This document shows positions 41,347 through 49,354 of a DNA stretch of 51,283 nucleotides, piece by piece (the first letter of the stretch is position 1; each line of letters opens with the position of its first letter). A program made the translations under genes and the position numbers. Under the pieces are notes generated by a model. That model did not search any database and had not been told where the DNA came from. It worked only from the letters and a program-made list of their open reading frames with translations. The DNA comes from Candidatus Aenigmatarchaeota archaeon (GTDB lineage: Archaea > Aenigmatarchaeota > Aenigmatarchaeia > CG10238-14). The stretch lies in NCBI GenBank assembly GCA_017610225.1, contig JAFCCM010000017.1, positions 1-51,283 on the forward strand, in the 5' to 3' direction.

Positions 41347-42674
41347 GATCCTTCCCCTATGATTTTAGTTAGTTCATCTTTTGTATTCAATTCTGGCGAT
41401 TCTAATACCACTTCCAATAATTGATTTAGGATTTTGCCTACAAGAGGTCCTGGTTCAATGTCTAATAAAGACATAATATCATTACCATTTATTTCCAAAT
41501 CAGTTATTCTAAAACCACCGCTTTTACTTTCATGACTTGCTTTAAATATATTTAAGCAAATTTCTTTGATTTGATCTTTTGTATAATTCTCATTTAATAA
41601 GTTTGCTTTCTTATCTGCAAGTTTAAGATTCAACCAATCTTTCCAGCTAATATTATTTTCTGAAAATTTCTTTAAGAGCTTTCTATACCCCTTCGGTCCT
41701 ATATTTTTAATAGACCTCATGTGATATAGTACTAATGTTGTTGCTCTGCTAATTTCAGAGTTTGAAAACTTATATTTGGTTAAAATATTTTCAACTATAT
41801 CACAACCAAGTTTTTCATGCTCTATGAAACTTTCACCATTATTTAATTTATAAGCAGGAACTTTACCAATATCATGAAAAAACCCAATAAGTCTTAATAA
41901 GGGATCTTTCGGAGATAGCATATCACCTGCTATTTTAGAATGAGTATCCAAAGATTCTCCATGATATGGCCCACCTGAATGTCCATACATTTGTGTAAAC
42001 TCAGGCAAAATAATTTCTAATAGACCTGTCTCATAAAGAACGTCAAAGAATATACTTGGTTTTCTATATTTCATAACCTTAAGAAACTCAATCCTAATTC
42101 TTTCAGGTGAGACTTTCTTAATTAAATGTTTATTGTTTTTTATAGCTTGAAAAGTTTCTCCATCCAGTTTACCTTCAATTAGACATGTAAAACGAGCTGC
42201 ACGCATCATCCTGAGGTAATCTTCATAAATCCTATCTGAGGGATTCCCCACAAATTTGACTACCTTATTTTCTAGATCTGCTCGTCCATTAAAGTAATCA
42301 ACAACTTCTCCGGTATATGGGCAAACGGCCATAGCATTAAAAGTGAAATCTCTACGATATAAGTCTTCCTCAAGAGTTTCACATGCTTTAGTTATACAGT
42401 TAGCTCTATCCGGTCCAAAATTCGTATCAGATCTATATGTTGATACTTCAATGTTATCAACTAAAGTTACCAGAAAATTTGCTCCAACTAAGTTAACTTT
42501 TCTGTCAGGAAAAATACGAGCAAGATCATCGGGGGTTGCGCTAGTTGTGAGATCTATATCATGTGATGTAATACTTAAAAACATATCTCTGACATAACCA
42601 CCACATATATATACTTCAAATCCGTTCTCACATATAGTTTTTGATATATTATATATATTTTTTAGTATATTCAT
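41331..42674 (-). CDS. cca: CCA tRNA nucleotidyltransferase (class II, with HD domain)
   Basis: CGGYVRD (24-30), DIDLTT with catalytic Asp39 and Asp41, RRDFTFNAMA (107-116) and ERIRIE (191-196) mark the class II CCA-adding domain. A C-terminal HD domain follows (FFHDIGK, residues 266-271). It adds or repairs the CCA end of tRNA. All complete tRNAs here already encode CCA, so a repair or turnover role is more likely than de novo synthesis. Confidence 0.9.
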   Translation of the reverse strand: MNILKNIYNISKTICENGFEVYICGGYVRDMFLSITSHDIDLTTSATPDDLARIFPDRKVNLVGANFLVTLVDNIEVSTYRSDTNFGPDRANCITKACETLEEDLYRRDFTFNAMAVCPYTGEVVDYFNGRADLENKVVKFVGNPSDRIYEDYLRMMRAARFTCLIEGKLDGETFQAIKNNKHLIKKVSPERIRIEFLKVMKYRKPSIFFDVLYETGLLEIILPEFTQMYGHSGGPYHGESLDTHSKIAGDMLSPKDPLLRLIGFFHDIGKVPAYKLNNGESFIEHEKLGCDIVENILTKYKFSNSEISRATTLVLYHMRSIKNIGPKGYRKLLKKFSENNISWKDWLNLKLADKKANLLNENYTKDQIKEICLNIFKASHESKSGGFRITDLEINGNDIMSLLDIEPGPLVGKILNQLLEVVLESPELNTKDELTKIIGEGSWDQL

Positions 42675-42675
42675 T

Positions 42676-43326
42676 TTAATTCTCTTTTTTATATCTTATT
42701 ATTATTATTGATTTATACCATTCTTGATGCCATTGTCTATTAAAGTTTGCTATGGTATTGCATGATTTACATAATGTTATTAAATTATTTGGATGACAAT
42801 TCTTTTTATTATAATCAATATGATGAATACAAAGATTTTTACTATTTTTTAAACAAGAAGGATTTAAACATATATGACCATCTCTTTCTTTTATAGATTC
42901 TTTGTATTCTTTATCACGCCATTGCTCACAATATGGTTCACATGAAATACCACCTTTCCAGTTCCAATGATTTTCACCTTTTATTTTTTCTATTCTTGCT
43001 AGCTGACTTTCTCTCTTCATCCAATTTAAAATTCCTTTGTTCCAGCTTGGCTTTCCTTTTTTAGAGTCGCTTAATTTTTTGATATATTCATCAGAATATA
43101 TATTCCTTTTATTCTTATTCCATGTAGGTTTTCCTTTCTTTTTTTGACTTATTAAATCTTTTGAATCTTGAGTATGTTTTTTCTTAAAAAAGTGATTATT
43201 TTTACCCTTCATTTTATTTCTGTAATTTTCACATTTCATATAATGATCACTACAACACCACTTACCATTTTTGAATTGATGTTGCGCATATAAACCACAC
43301 CCAAAATCACATAATTTAATAGACAT
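42676..43326 (-). CDS. HNH homing endonuclease with NUMOD3 repeats
   Basis: The N-terminus has the shared Cys module (LCDFGCGLYAQHQF..KWCCSD). Repeats of the NUMOD3 type follow (SDSKKGKPSWNKG) with HWNWKGG. The HNH core reads GHICLNPSC, LCIHHIDYNKKNC and LCKSCN. It inserts just upstream of the CCA-adding gene on the same strand. It is closer in repeat style to 5687-6427 than to 2268-3155. Confidence 0.86.
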   Translation of the reverse strand: MSIKLCDFGCGLYAQHQFKNGKWCCSDHYMKCENYRNKMKGKNNHFFKKKHTQDSKDLISQKKKGKPTWNKNKRNIYSDEYIKKLSDSKKGKPSWNKGILNWMKRESQLARIEKIKGENHWNWKGGISCEPYCEQWRDKEYKESIKERDGHICLNPSCLKNSKNLCIHHIDYNKKNCHPNNLITLCKSCNTIANFNRQWHQEWYKSIIIIRYKKEN

Positions 43327-43329
43327 AAT

Positions 43330-43566
43330 TTATTTCCATTTTAATCCATAAATCATTCCATTTTCATATTTAAAACTGTGCCATATACTATATAGTCCAG
43401 CAATAGCACGAAGTATAGCTGCATCATAGCTTTTACGTCGGAACTCATAAAACTTACCTGGAAGAGTAAAAACTCCATCTGGCCATATATTTCTAATTCT
43501 TCCAATATATATACCCCATGCCAGTGCAGCACTAATCAAATAAAGTATTATCAATAAATACCACAT
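43330..43566 (-). CDS. small membrane protein of unknown function
   Basis: An N-terminal hydrophobic helix (WYLLIILYLISAALAWGIYI) is followed by a soluble region with basic residues (GKFYEFRRKSYDAAI). It is 78 residues. AAAAGGAG precedes the ATG. No family is recognised; small single-pass proteins like this are common around phage envelope functions. Confidence 0.6.
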   Translation of the reverse strand: MWYLLIILYLISAALAWGIYIGRIRNIWPDGVFTLPGKFYEFRRKSYDAAILRAIAGLYSIWHSFKYENGMIYGLKWK

Positions 43567-43581
43567 AATTATTCTCCTTTT

Positions 43582-44826
43582 CTATTTTAGTAGAGAGCTA
43601 AAATACTTAATATAGCTTGCATCTTCACACATTCCTTTTGCAGGATCATCAGAAATTTTGGCTACAGGATTGCCGTTACATTCTACTAATTTAATAACAA
43701 TTTGTGGAGCAATATAACCAACATCGTTTGTGAATTTTGTACCAACACCAAACGAAGTTTGTATATGATGACTAAACACGTTGAAAAGTTTTACTGCTTT
43801 GTCGAAAGTCAGACCATCACTAAATATAGCTGTTTTGGTCAATGGGGAGATGTTCATTGATTTATAATGATTAATCAACTTACGACCCCATTCATAGGGA
43901 TCACCGGAATCATGTCTGGCTCCATCAAATAGTTTTGAAAAGTATTTATCAAAATCATTAAGAAACTTATCAAAACCAAGAGTGTCTGACAAAGCAATAC
44001 CCAAGTCACCTCTATATTCATCAGTCCAATCTTGAAACATAGCTTTCTGACTATCTATTATACGACACCCTCCCAATTGTTGATAAGCACATATTATTTT
44101 ATGGGCCATAGTACCAATTGGAGTTAAATTATGTTTCATAGCAAAATAAGCATTTGATGTACCCACGAAAGCAGACCAACCTGCTTCATATTTCCATTCC
44201 CTTATAGGTTTTCTCGTATCTTTTCCAGCAAAGGTAGTAATAACTTCTTCTTGCCAAGCATGACTGTGTCTTCTTCGTGTACCGAAATCTGCAATTTTCA
44301 TTTCAAAAGCACTACAGACTGTTTCTATATTTTTTTCTAATTGCTTTCTGCCTATTTCCAAAGCATCTTTATGATAGATAGCTCCTGTTCCATAAATCTC
44401 ACTGATAATTGCAAGAATTGGAACTTCAAACCATATTTGTTGAGTAATGGGACCATTTATAGTAATATCAAATCTCCCATTATCATGACGAACAAGATTT
44501 ATATATCTTCTCTTTGGTCGAAAATCTTCAAGCCAATCAATGAAATCTGGTTTAAAATATTCATGACCAGATAACCATTTCAATTCCTCATTTGTAAATT
44601 TTAGAGTACAGTAATGGTCTATTTCCGATTCTAACCAATCTAAATAATAAGGTGTTGTCATAAATGATGGAGTCTTTGTAGCAAATAAAGTTTCCTTTGG
44701 ATTTCTACATTTAAAAGTATCACGACAAATTGCAGTCGGATGTTTATGTAAAAATAATTGTGCCATTGTAAATATATACCAGTCTGTATCCATTAAACTG
44801 TTTATTATATGATATCCAATATTCAC
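43582..44826 (-). CDS. pncB: nicotinate phosphoribosyltransferase
   Basis: It has the full-length NAPRT order: DTDWYIFTMAQ near residue 13, FGTRRRHSHAWQ (about 181-192), VGTSNAYFA then GTMAHK, ARHDSGDP and FSDGLTFDKA. It makes nicotinate mononucleotide from nicotinate and PRPP, feeding NAD synthesis. At 414 residues it is close to bacterial PncB. Start is GTG with AAAGGAG, overlapping the previous stop (GTGA). No PncA or NadD is in the window. Confidence 0.92.
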   Translation of the reverse strand: MNIGYHIINSLMDTDWYIFTMAQLFLHKHPTAICRDTFKCRNPKETLFATKTPSFMTTPYYLDWLESEIDHYCTLKFTNEELKWLSGHEYFKPDFIDWLEDFRPKRRYINLVRHDNGRFDITINGPITQQIWFEVPILAIISEIYGTGAIYHKDALEIGRKQLEKNIETVCSAFEMKIADFGTRRRHSHAWQEEVITTFAGKDTRKPIREWKYEAGWSAFVGTSNAYFAMKHNLTPIGTMAHKIICAYQQLGGCRIIDSQKAMFQDWTDEYRGDLGIALSDTLGFDKFLNDFDKYFSKLFDGARHDSGDPYEWGRKLINHYKSMNISPLTKTAIFSDGLTFDKAVKLFNVFSHHIQTSFGVGTKFTNDVGYIAPQIVIKLVECNGNPVAKISDDPAKGMCEDASYIKYFSSLLK

Positions 44827-45080
44827 TTTTTCTCCTTTAGCATTAGTTCAAGAATAACTTCTTTTCTCCATTTATTGTTAAGAGGCAACGGTTGATTGAG
44901 CAATACTTTCTTCTTTTCTTTCTTTTCTTTTAAAACAATTTCAATAATAGCTTTTTTCATACCTTTTAATTTCTCTTTCGTTTGTTTTCTCATTGCCTTT
45001 TTCATCAGTTCCCATTCGTCTGGAATATGGTCAGAATAAATAGATATAATTTCCTCTACATGATCATCTTTTTTAGTCAT
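44823..45080 (-). CDS. small basic helical protein
   Basis: It is very lysine-rich with long helices (EWELMKKAMRKQTKEKLKG, KAIIEIVLKEKKEKKK). The start at 45080 follows the preceding stop; an alternative ATG at 45092 overlaps it. No strong ribosome-binding site, so coupled translation is likely. It overlaps the pncB start. Function unknown; nucleic-acid binding is possible from charge alone. Confidence 0.55.
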   Translation of the reverse strand: MTKKDDHVEEIISIYSDHIPDEWELMKKAMRKQTKEKLKGMKKAIIEIVLKEKKEKKKVLLNQPLPLNNKWRKEVILELMLKEKK

Positions 45081-45081
45081 C

Positions 45082-45339
45082 TTAATTATCATATGAGTTA
45101 ATAAATTTCCACACATCTTTGCCAAAAATAGTTTCCATTGCAGACTCAAAAATATAATGATCATAATCTTCATTTATATAGCCGTCTTTTTCGAGTTCAT
45201 CTATATACTCCTGGCAAATCTCCTGTAGTGGTTCAATATTCGGTGATTTGAGTTGTTTTGGTTTCAATAGTTCTTGCTCAGTTTCTCGGCGTTGGTCCAA
45301 TACTTTCTGCAAAACTTCTGTAGATATGTTATCAAGCAT
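45082..45339 (-). CDS. small protein of unknown function (85 residues)
   Basis: It is an acidic, helical protein (TEVLQKVLDQRRETEQELL, LQEICQEYIDELEKDGYINED) with a closing FGKDVWKFINSYDN. GGAGGG precedes the ATG. No family is recognised. It lies at the head of the pncB unit. Confidence 0.62.
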   Translation of the reverse strand: MLDNISTEVLQKVLDQRRETEQELLKPKQLKSPNIEPLQEICQEYIDELEKDGYINEDYDHYIFESAMETIFGKDVWKFINSYDN

Positions 45340-45396
45340 ATTAACCCTCCAAACAAATAAATTGTTATAAGTTATGATCAGAGTAGATATATACTC

Positions 45397-45555
45397 TCAT
45401 CTTTTTCTCCCGACTAATATTCTTAATATATCAATAAATACCCAGACTATAGTAAAGAAGATCGAACAAATTAATTCAATCCAGGTATAAGTCATTTCTT
45501 TTAAGTTAAATTTTTTCATGTTTTTCTCTTTAAAATATTCTTTTTCATCATACAT
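45397..45555 (-). CDS. 52-residue membrane protein
   Basis: A short gene with AAGGAG eight bases before its ATG. The protein has a charged start (MYDEKEYFKEKNMKKF), then one hydrophobic helix (LICSIFFTIVWVFIDILRIL), and a basic end (VGRKR). An inner ATG with a weaker site could also be used. The gene begins directly after the stop of 45556-45771. Confidence 0.6.
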   Translation of the reverse strand: MYDEKEYFKEKNMKKFNLKEMTYTWIELICSIFFTIVWVFIDILRILVGRKR

Positions 45556-45771
45556 TTAATATTCTCCTTGACATTGCCAATCATTGTTATTAAGTTCGTC
45601 AATTGTGCGTCTCGTATTGATTTCTTCTTTTGCTTCTGACAAAGAATCATGTAAATGAGGAAATGTATGCAATGAACCTTTCTTATGTTGAGCAACATCC
45701 ACCCAACAGAAAGGCTGTCTATATTGTATTTTATATTTATTATTCTTATTTTTACATATTCTATATTTCAC
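45556..45771 (-). CDS. small protein of unknown function (GTG start)
   Basis: A 71-residue soluble protein, basic at the start (KYRICKNKNNKYKIQYR) and ending NNNDWQCQGEY. TAGGAGG precedes a GTG start, while a second frame on the same strand (45516-45698) has no site. A WVDVAQHKKG motif near residue 23 gives no family. Confidence 0.62.
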   Translation of the reverse strand: MKYRICKNKNNKYKIQYRQPFCWVDVAQHKKGSLHTFPHLHDSLSEAKEEINTRRTIDELNNNDWQCQGEY

Positions 45772-45787
45772 AACAATACCTCCTATT

Positions 45788-46078
45788 TTATTTAGTTATC
45801 ATTATTTGTATTATGTTTATTTCAATGGTTGGTAGTTCGGTATTTCCAAATTTTTTTGGTTCCTTTTCTTCTTGACGTATAATTGGAGACAGTTGTCCGA
45901 TTTTTGGAGGAGTTTTGTTATATCTCAAATCTTGAAGCACCTCGCGATTATAATCTTTCTCTGTGGTAAGTTCACCATTTATTACTTTTTGTTGAATCCC
46001 TTTTAAAATTTTTTCTCTATCATCATGATGAATTAATGCTAAGTAATCATCAATACTCATTTTTTCGTATTTGTCCAT
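45788..46078 (-). CDS. protein of unknown function (96 residues)
   Basis: The N-terminal half is a charged helix pair (MDKYEKMSIDDYLALIHHDD). The second half is Pro/Lys-rich (NKTPPKIGQLSPIIRQEEK). AAAAGGAG precedes the ATG. A TATAAAT-like word lies at 46097-46103 on this strand, 19 bases upstream. No family is recognised. Confidence 0.6.
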   Translation of the reverse strand: MDKYEKMSIDDYLALIHHDDREKILKGIQQKVINGELTTEKDYNREVLQDLRYNKTPPKIGQLSPIIRQEEKEPKKFGNTELPTIEINIIQIMITK

Positions 46079-46120
46079 GTGTTCTCCTTTTCATTAATTT
46101 ATATATATAGATATATTTTA

Positions 46121-46390
46121 TTAATATACAGATCCCTTAAGAAAAATGTCTTCATTTTTTTCATAGTCAATTAGTTTCTTTGGACGTAAATCTTTTGGAT
46201 CTTTACCAATTACGCTTTCATCTATATAACTATTGGACACAATCCAGTATTTATATTTACAGTGTAAATGTAAACCACATCCAGTACAAACCAAGTAATA
46301 ACCTTCTTGACAATTATTTCTAAAAATTTCAGTAGCTAATTGTTTCTTACAATTTGGACATATTTTTTCATTATCTTCATACCAACCCAT
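46121..46390 (-). CDS. small zinc-ribbon-like protein
   Basis: KICPNCKKQLATEIF and YYLVCTGCGLHLHC provide C-x2-C pairs, with an additional Cys and His; the rest is basic and soluble. AAAGGAG precedes the ATG at 46390, and a longer frame upstream has no site. It resembles generic phage zinc-ribbon proteins; function unknown. Confidence 0.65.
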   Translation of the reverse strand: MGWYEDNEKICPNCKKQLATEIFRNNCQEGYYLVCTGCGLHLHCKYKYWIVSNSYIDESVIGKDPKDLRPKKLIDYEKNEDIFLKGSVY

Positions 46391-46451
46391 ATCATTCTCC
46401 TTTCTCATTTTGTACGTTTGAATACAACCTTCTTGTATTTTGAAATACAAC

Positions 46452-46685
46452 CTATTTCTTGTCAGACCAGCTTGTGAAACCCATATATGCTCCGATTATA
46501 GATGCGGATGCAAAGTAAAACCATGTTATGGGTTCACTTATTACCTTTAATCTTTCATTATCTATTGGAGCAAATAACATCACAAGAGTTACAAAGAGTA
46601 TTGCCGCTAATGATGTCCATGCCATCCTTCTTCTATTTTTCCATCTTACTTTATTGTTACCGTTTGTTGTTACTTCATTTGCCAT
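46452..46685 (-). CDS. small two-pass membrane protein, holin-like in shape
   Basis: The N-terminus is basic (NNKVRWKNRRR), followed by two helices (TSLAAILFVTLVMLFAP and WFYFASASIIGAYMGF) and a short charged end (WSDKK). It is 77 residues, with a strong AAGGAGG. Size and topology match class II holins, but no lysis partner is next to it, so this remains a guess. Confidence 0.6.
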   Translation of the reverse strand: MANEVTTNGNNKVRWKNRRRMAWTSLAAILFVTLVMLFAPIDNERLKVISEPITWFYFASASIIGAYMGFTSWSDKK

Positions 46686-46713
46686 TATGTTGCCTCCTTA
46701 TATAATTGAATTT

Positions 46714-46788
46714 TGGAGCGGACGGCGATGATCGAAATCGCAACCTGAACTTGGAAGGCTCGAATTTTGCCACTTAAACTACGCCCGC
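46714..46788 (-). tRNA. tRNA-Gly (anticodon TCC), CCA encoded
   Basis: Acceptor GCGGGCG/CGTCCGC (one wobble pair), anticodon loop CTTCCAA with anticodon TCC, T-stem GCGAT/ATCGC with loop TTCGATC, discriminator T, encoded CCA. The anticodon stem is weak (one G-T pair). Confidence 0.88.
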
Positions 46789-46792
46789 ATTT

Positions 46793-47287
46793 TTAATCCC
46801 ACCATCCTTCAACATATTTTCTCATATTCTGAAACAACATATCGAGATCTTGTTTTTGTAATTCATTACTATGTTTATATAAATTCATTCTTTCTTTATT
46901 TTCTTTTTCTTTTTCTTCTTTAGTTATAGCTTTTTCTACGCTAAATGATAGCGAGCATAGTTCACTATTCTCTGGAAGTGGTATGAATACCATATTGCAT
47001 TCCCCCCATTTTTTCTCATGGGGTTTCATTACATTTGTTGTATAGTTATCATTTATAAGACGATCTAGCAAGTTAATACATACTTGCATTTGGTTAGCAT
47101 ATCTCTCTGAGTTAACAGAATGACCATATTCTTTTTGAAGTTTTGCCATTTGCTTTAGTTTAAATTGTAGGATTTTATAAAGGAACCAGTGATCCCAATC
47201 TCTATCCTGCCATATGATTGGCAACCATGTTATAAGGTTTTGAATACCATATTTTATAGTTCTAAAAAAATCATTTATTTTATCCAT
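46793..47287 (-). CDS. protein of unknown function (164 residues)
   Basis: The start IKYGIQNLITWLPIIWQDRDWDHWFLY is a tryptophan-rich motif seen in many phage and bacterial hypothetical proteins. The rest is helical with a Glu/Lys-rich C-terminus (ITKEEKEKENKERMNLYKH). AAAGGA precedes the ATG at 47287; earlier in-frame Met codons lack a site. No enzyme motif is seen. Its position next to tRNA genes gives no hint of role. Confidence 0.65.
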   Translation of the reverse strand: MDKINDFFRTIKYGIQNLITWLPIIWQDRDWDHWFLYKILQFKLKQMAKLQKEYGHSVNSERYANQMQVCINLLDRLINDNYTTNVMKPHEKKWGECNMVFIPLPENSELCSLSFSVEKAITKEEKEKENKERMNLYKHSNELQKQDLDMLFQNMRKYVEGWWD

Positions 47288-47329
47288 AATTTTTCCTTTC
47301 AAACAATAAATTTTATTACCTGCACTAAA

Positions 47330-47692
47330 CTATATTGGAGCATATTTATTAATATATTTTTCAAATAAATAAATCATTCCTGCTGTTATCATTATACTTG
47401 GCAGAAACAGAACAATTAATATTTTTTCTGTGTTATTTTCTGCATTTAGATCACTCCAATATGCAAATAATATGAGTGCTGCTACCCATAGAAAGGGAAG
47501 TGAAACCAAACTCAACATTGTTATACCAAACAAAAGAATATATGATAAAATAAGCAATAATGATACCAAAGTTATAATGGAATAACCAAATCTTTTTTCA
47601 TTAAATTGCTTTATATAATCATTTATAATAGAACATTGTCTTTTACACATAGGTTTGACTATACAATATTTACAAGGATGTTTATATTTCAT
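47330..47692 (-). CDS. Cys-motif membrane protein, tandem paralogue of the gene at 47712
   Basis: KHPCKYCIVKPMCKRQCSI opens with four Cys (C-x2-C ... C-x3-C). Three hydrophobic segments follow (IITLVSLLLILSYILLFG, LSLVSLPFLWVAALILF, ILIVLFLPSIMITAGMIY). The N-terminus should bind zinc or iron at the membrane surface. It is closely related to the next gene, so the pair arose by tandem duplication. Confidence 0.65.
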   Translation of the reverse strand: MKYKHPCKYCIVKPMCKRQCSIINDYIKQFNEKRFGYSIITLVSLLLILSYILLFGITMLSLVSLPFLWVAALILFAYWSDLNAENNTEKILIVLFLPSIMITAGMIYLFEKYINKYAPI

Positions 47693-47711
47693 TTTTATTA
47701 CCTTTTAATTT

Positions 47712-48095
47712 TTAAAATTTTTCTGGACTATATTTAGTAACATATTTATTCCAGAAATAAAATATTCCTGCCAGTATCATTAAAACTGGAAGAAAAATAA
47801 CAACTAATATGTTTTCGTAGATACCATTTGTATTTAGACTATTATCCGACTTATTACGATAATATCTATATACTATGAATGCTACTGGCCATATAAATGG
47901 AATTGAAACCAAACTCCACATGGTTATGTAGTACAAAAGAATATATGATAAAATAAGCAATAATGATGCAAGAGCTAAAATGGAATACACCAATCTAATT
48001 GTATCAAATTGATCAATATAATCATTTAGAATAGAACATTCTTTATCACATATAGGTTTAACTATACAATATTTACAAGGATGTTTAAATTTCAT
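47712..48095 (-). CDS. Cys-motif membrane protein, tandem paralogue of the gene at 47330
   Basis: It has the same opening KHPCKYCIVKPICDKECSI and the same three hydrophobic segments, but a longer loop before the last helix (YRNKSDNSLNTNGIYEN). It lies 20 bases from its paralogue. Function unknown; membrane-bound metal sensor or modulator is one reading of the pattern. Confidence 0.65.
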   Translation of the reverse strand: MKFKHPCKYCIVKPICDKECSILNDYIDQFDTIRLVYSILALASLLLILSYILLYYITMWSLVSIPFIWPVAFIVYRYYRNKSDNSLNTNGIYENILVVIFLPVLMILAGIFYFWNKYVTKYSPEKF

Positions 48096-48116
48096 TTTAA
48101 ACCCTTTCTTTAAGTG

Positions 48117-48195
48117 TGGTAGCGGCTCTCGGATTTGAACCGAGGACCACAGAGTTATCGGCTCTGTGCTCTAGACCAGACTGAGCTAAGCCGCT
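48117..48195 (-). tRNA. tRNA-Ile (anticodon GAT), CCA encoded
   Basis: Acceptor AGCGGCT/AGCCGCT, anticodon stem CAGAG/CTCTG, loop CCGATAA with anticodon GAT, T-loop TTCAAAT, discriminator A, encoded CCA. Position 33 is C, not the near-universal T. Confidence 0.9.
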
Positions 48196-48198
48196 ATG

Positions 48199-48486
48199 TT
48201 ATTTATTATTTTGTTCCGCAAGTTCAAGATTGTTCACATCAAACATAACAGGAGCTATTGGTGGTGTCATTTTTATAGGATGTAAATCTTCAGGACAGAA
48301 AGTCCAATAATCTCCTAAACCGTCATCTATATATACCGCATTCAGACCTGTGTCAACATCATCTACTTTATATATTTTTCCTTTCATGTCTTTCATTTTT
48401 TTAGTAACACCCCATCCATTATATGTTTTTGTTAGATCATTTGATATGCGAACCATCATACCATGTTTAAGTCGTGATTTTTTCAT
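48199..48486 (-). CDS. SH3-like small protein with PVMFD tail, paralogue 1 of 6
   Basis: GMMVRISNDLTKT, KDMKGKIYKVDDV and DYWTFCPEDLHPIK define a beta-barrel-like domain seen in six adjacent genes. After it comes a proline linker and PVMFDVNNLE. The AAGGTGAAT ribosome-binding sequence is the same as in its neighbours. Function unknown; SH3-like folds bind peptides or nucleic acid. Confidence 0.65.
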   Translation of the reverse strand: MKKSRLKHGMMVRISNDLTKTYNGWGVTKKMKDMKGKIYKVDDVDTGLNAVYIDDGLGDYWTFCPEDLHPIKMTPPIAPVMFDVNNLELAEQNNK

Positions 48487-48767
48487 TATTCACCTTCATT
48501 TAAAATATTTTCAGGATCAAACATAACAGGAGGTTGTGGAGGTGGAGGTGTTATTCCTATAGGATGTAAATCTGTAAGGTCAAAAATATATTTGTCATTT
48601 TCCATTATTATAAACCCTCCCGTGTTTTGTGAATTAAGACTTTCAAGGGTAAATATTTTTCCTTTCATACGATTCATAACTCGATTACTCGAATATTTTT
48701 TTGTAGTTGCTGATATATTATTAGATACACGAACTTTCATTTCTTTTTTGAATTCTGAAGCTTTCAT
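48486..48767 (-). CDS. SH3-like small protein with PPVMFDP tail, paralogue 2 of 6
   Basis: EMKVRVSNNISAT, NRMKGKIFTLESL and YIFDLTDLHPIG repeat the core, with a polyproline linker (PPPPQPPVMFDPENIL). It overlaps the adjacent paralogue by one base. AAAGGTGAA precedes the ATG. Confidence 0.65.
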   Translation of the reverse strand: MKASEFKKEMKVRVSNNISATTKKYSSNRVMNRMKGKIFTLESLNSQNTGGFIIMENDKYIFDLTDLHPIGITPPPPQPPVMFDPENILNEGE

Positions 48768-48776
48768 TTTTCACCT

Positions 48777-49043
48777 TTAAGTTAAAATGTTTTTTGGATC
48801 AAACATAACAGGAGGTTGTGGAGGTGTTATTTTCGGAGCAATTAAATCTTCAGGACAGAAAGTCCAATAAGCCCTATCACCGGCATGTATATCTACTCCA
48901 TTATCATTTCTGATGTACTCTACCTTATACCTTTTCCCTTTCATTTTTCTCATAGAACCACTAACATTCCACATTCTATTTGTTTTTGTTAGATCATTTG
49001 ATATCTGAACAATCATACCAACTTTAATTTCTGTTATTTTCAT
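48777..49043 (-). CDS. SH3-like small protein with PPVMFDP tail, paralogue 3 of 6
   Basis: GMIVQISNDLTKT, RKMKGKRYKVEYI and AYWTFCPEDLIAPK repeat the core, ending PPQPPVMFDPKNILT. It is close to paralogue 1 in the N-terminal half and to paralogue 2 in the tail, which suggests recombination between copies. The start overlaps the next gene's stop. Confidence 0.65.
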   Translation of the reverse strand: MKITEIKVGMIVQISNDLTKTNRMWNVSGSMRKMKGKRYKVEYIRNDNGVDIHAGDRAYWTFCPEDLIAPKITPPQPPVMFDPKNILT

Positions 49044-49336
49044 TATTCACCTTCATTTACAATGTTTTCTGGATCAAACATAACAGGAGGAAAATTATCT
49101 TTTATTTTTTGATTTAATTCTTCATCACTTATACTAATTTTAACATCCTCACGTAGAAACCACCATGTCCCTATTTCTTGACCATCAAGATGTATACTCA
49201 TTTCACTAGTATTAATAACTTCATATTCTCCACCGGCCATACTCCTCATTCTATCTCCGCCGCCACCCAATTCGTTTATTGACTTTTCTATATCTAATGA
49301 TACACGAACTTTTATTCCGACTTCAATATTTAGCAT
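49043..49336 (-). CDS. SH3-like small protein with PPVMFDP tail, paralogue 4 of 6
   Basis: GIKVRVSLDIEKS, RMRSMAGGEYEVINT and TWWFLREDVKI repeat the core, with a glycine-rich loop (ELGGGGDRM), ending FPPVMFDPENIV. AAAAGGAG precedes the ATG at 49336; the frame upstream runs into the tRNA-Asn gene and is not real. Confidence 0.65.
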   Translation of the reverse strand: MLNIEVGIKVRVSLDIEKSINELGGGGDRMRSMAGGEYEVINTSEMSIHLDGQEIGTWWFLREDVKISISDEELNQKIKDNFPPVMFDPENIVNEGE

Positions 49337-49354
49337 AAAACACTCCTTTTTTAC

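Noticed and set aside
42343..42597. 84-residue + strand frame
   Set aside because: It lies antisense inside the CCA-adding enzyme gene, with no ribosome-binding site or recognisable motif.
45516..45698. 60-residue - strand frame
   Set aside because: It overlaps the 45556-45771 gene in another frame, and only the latter has a strong ribosome-binding site (TAGGAGG).
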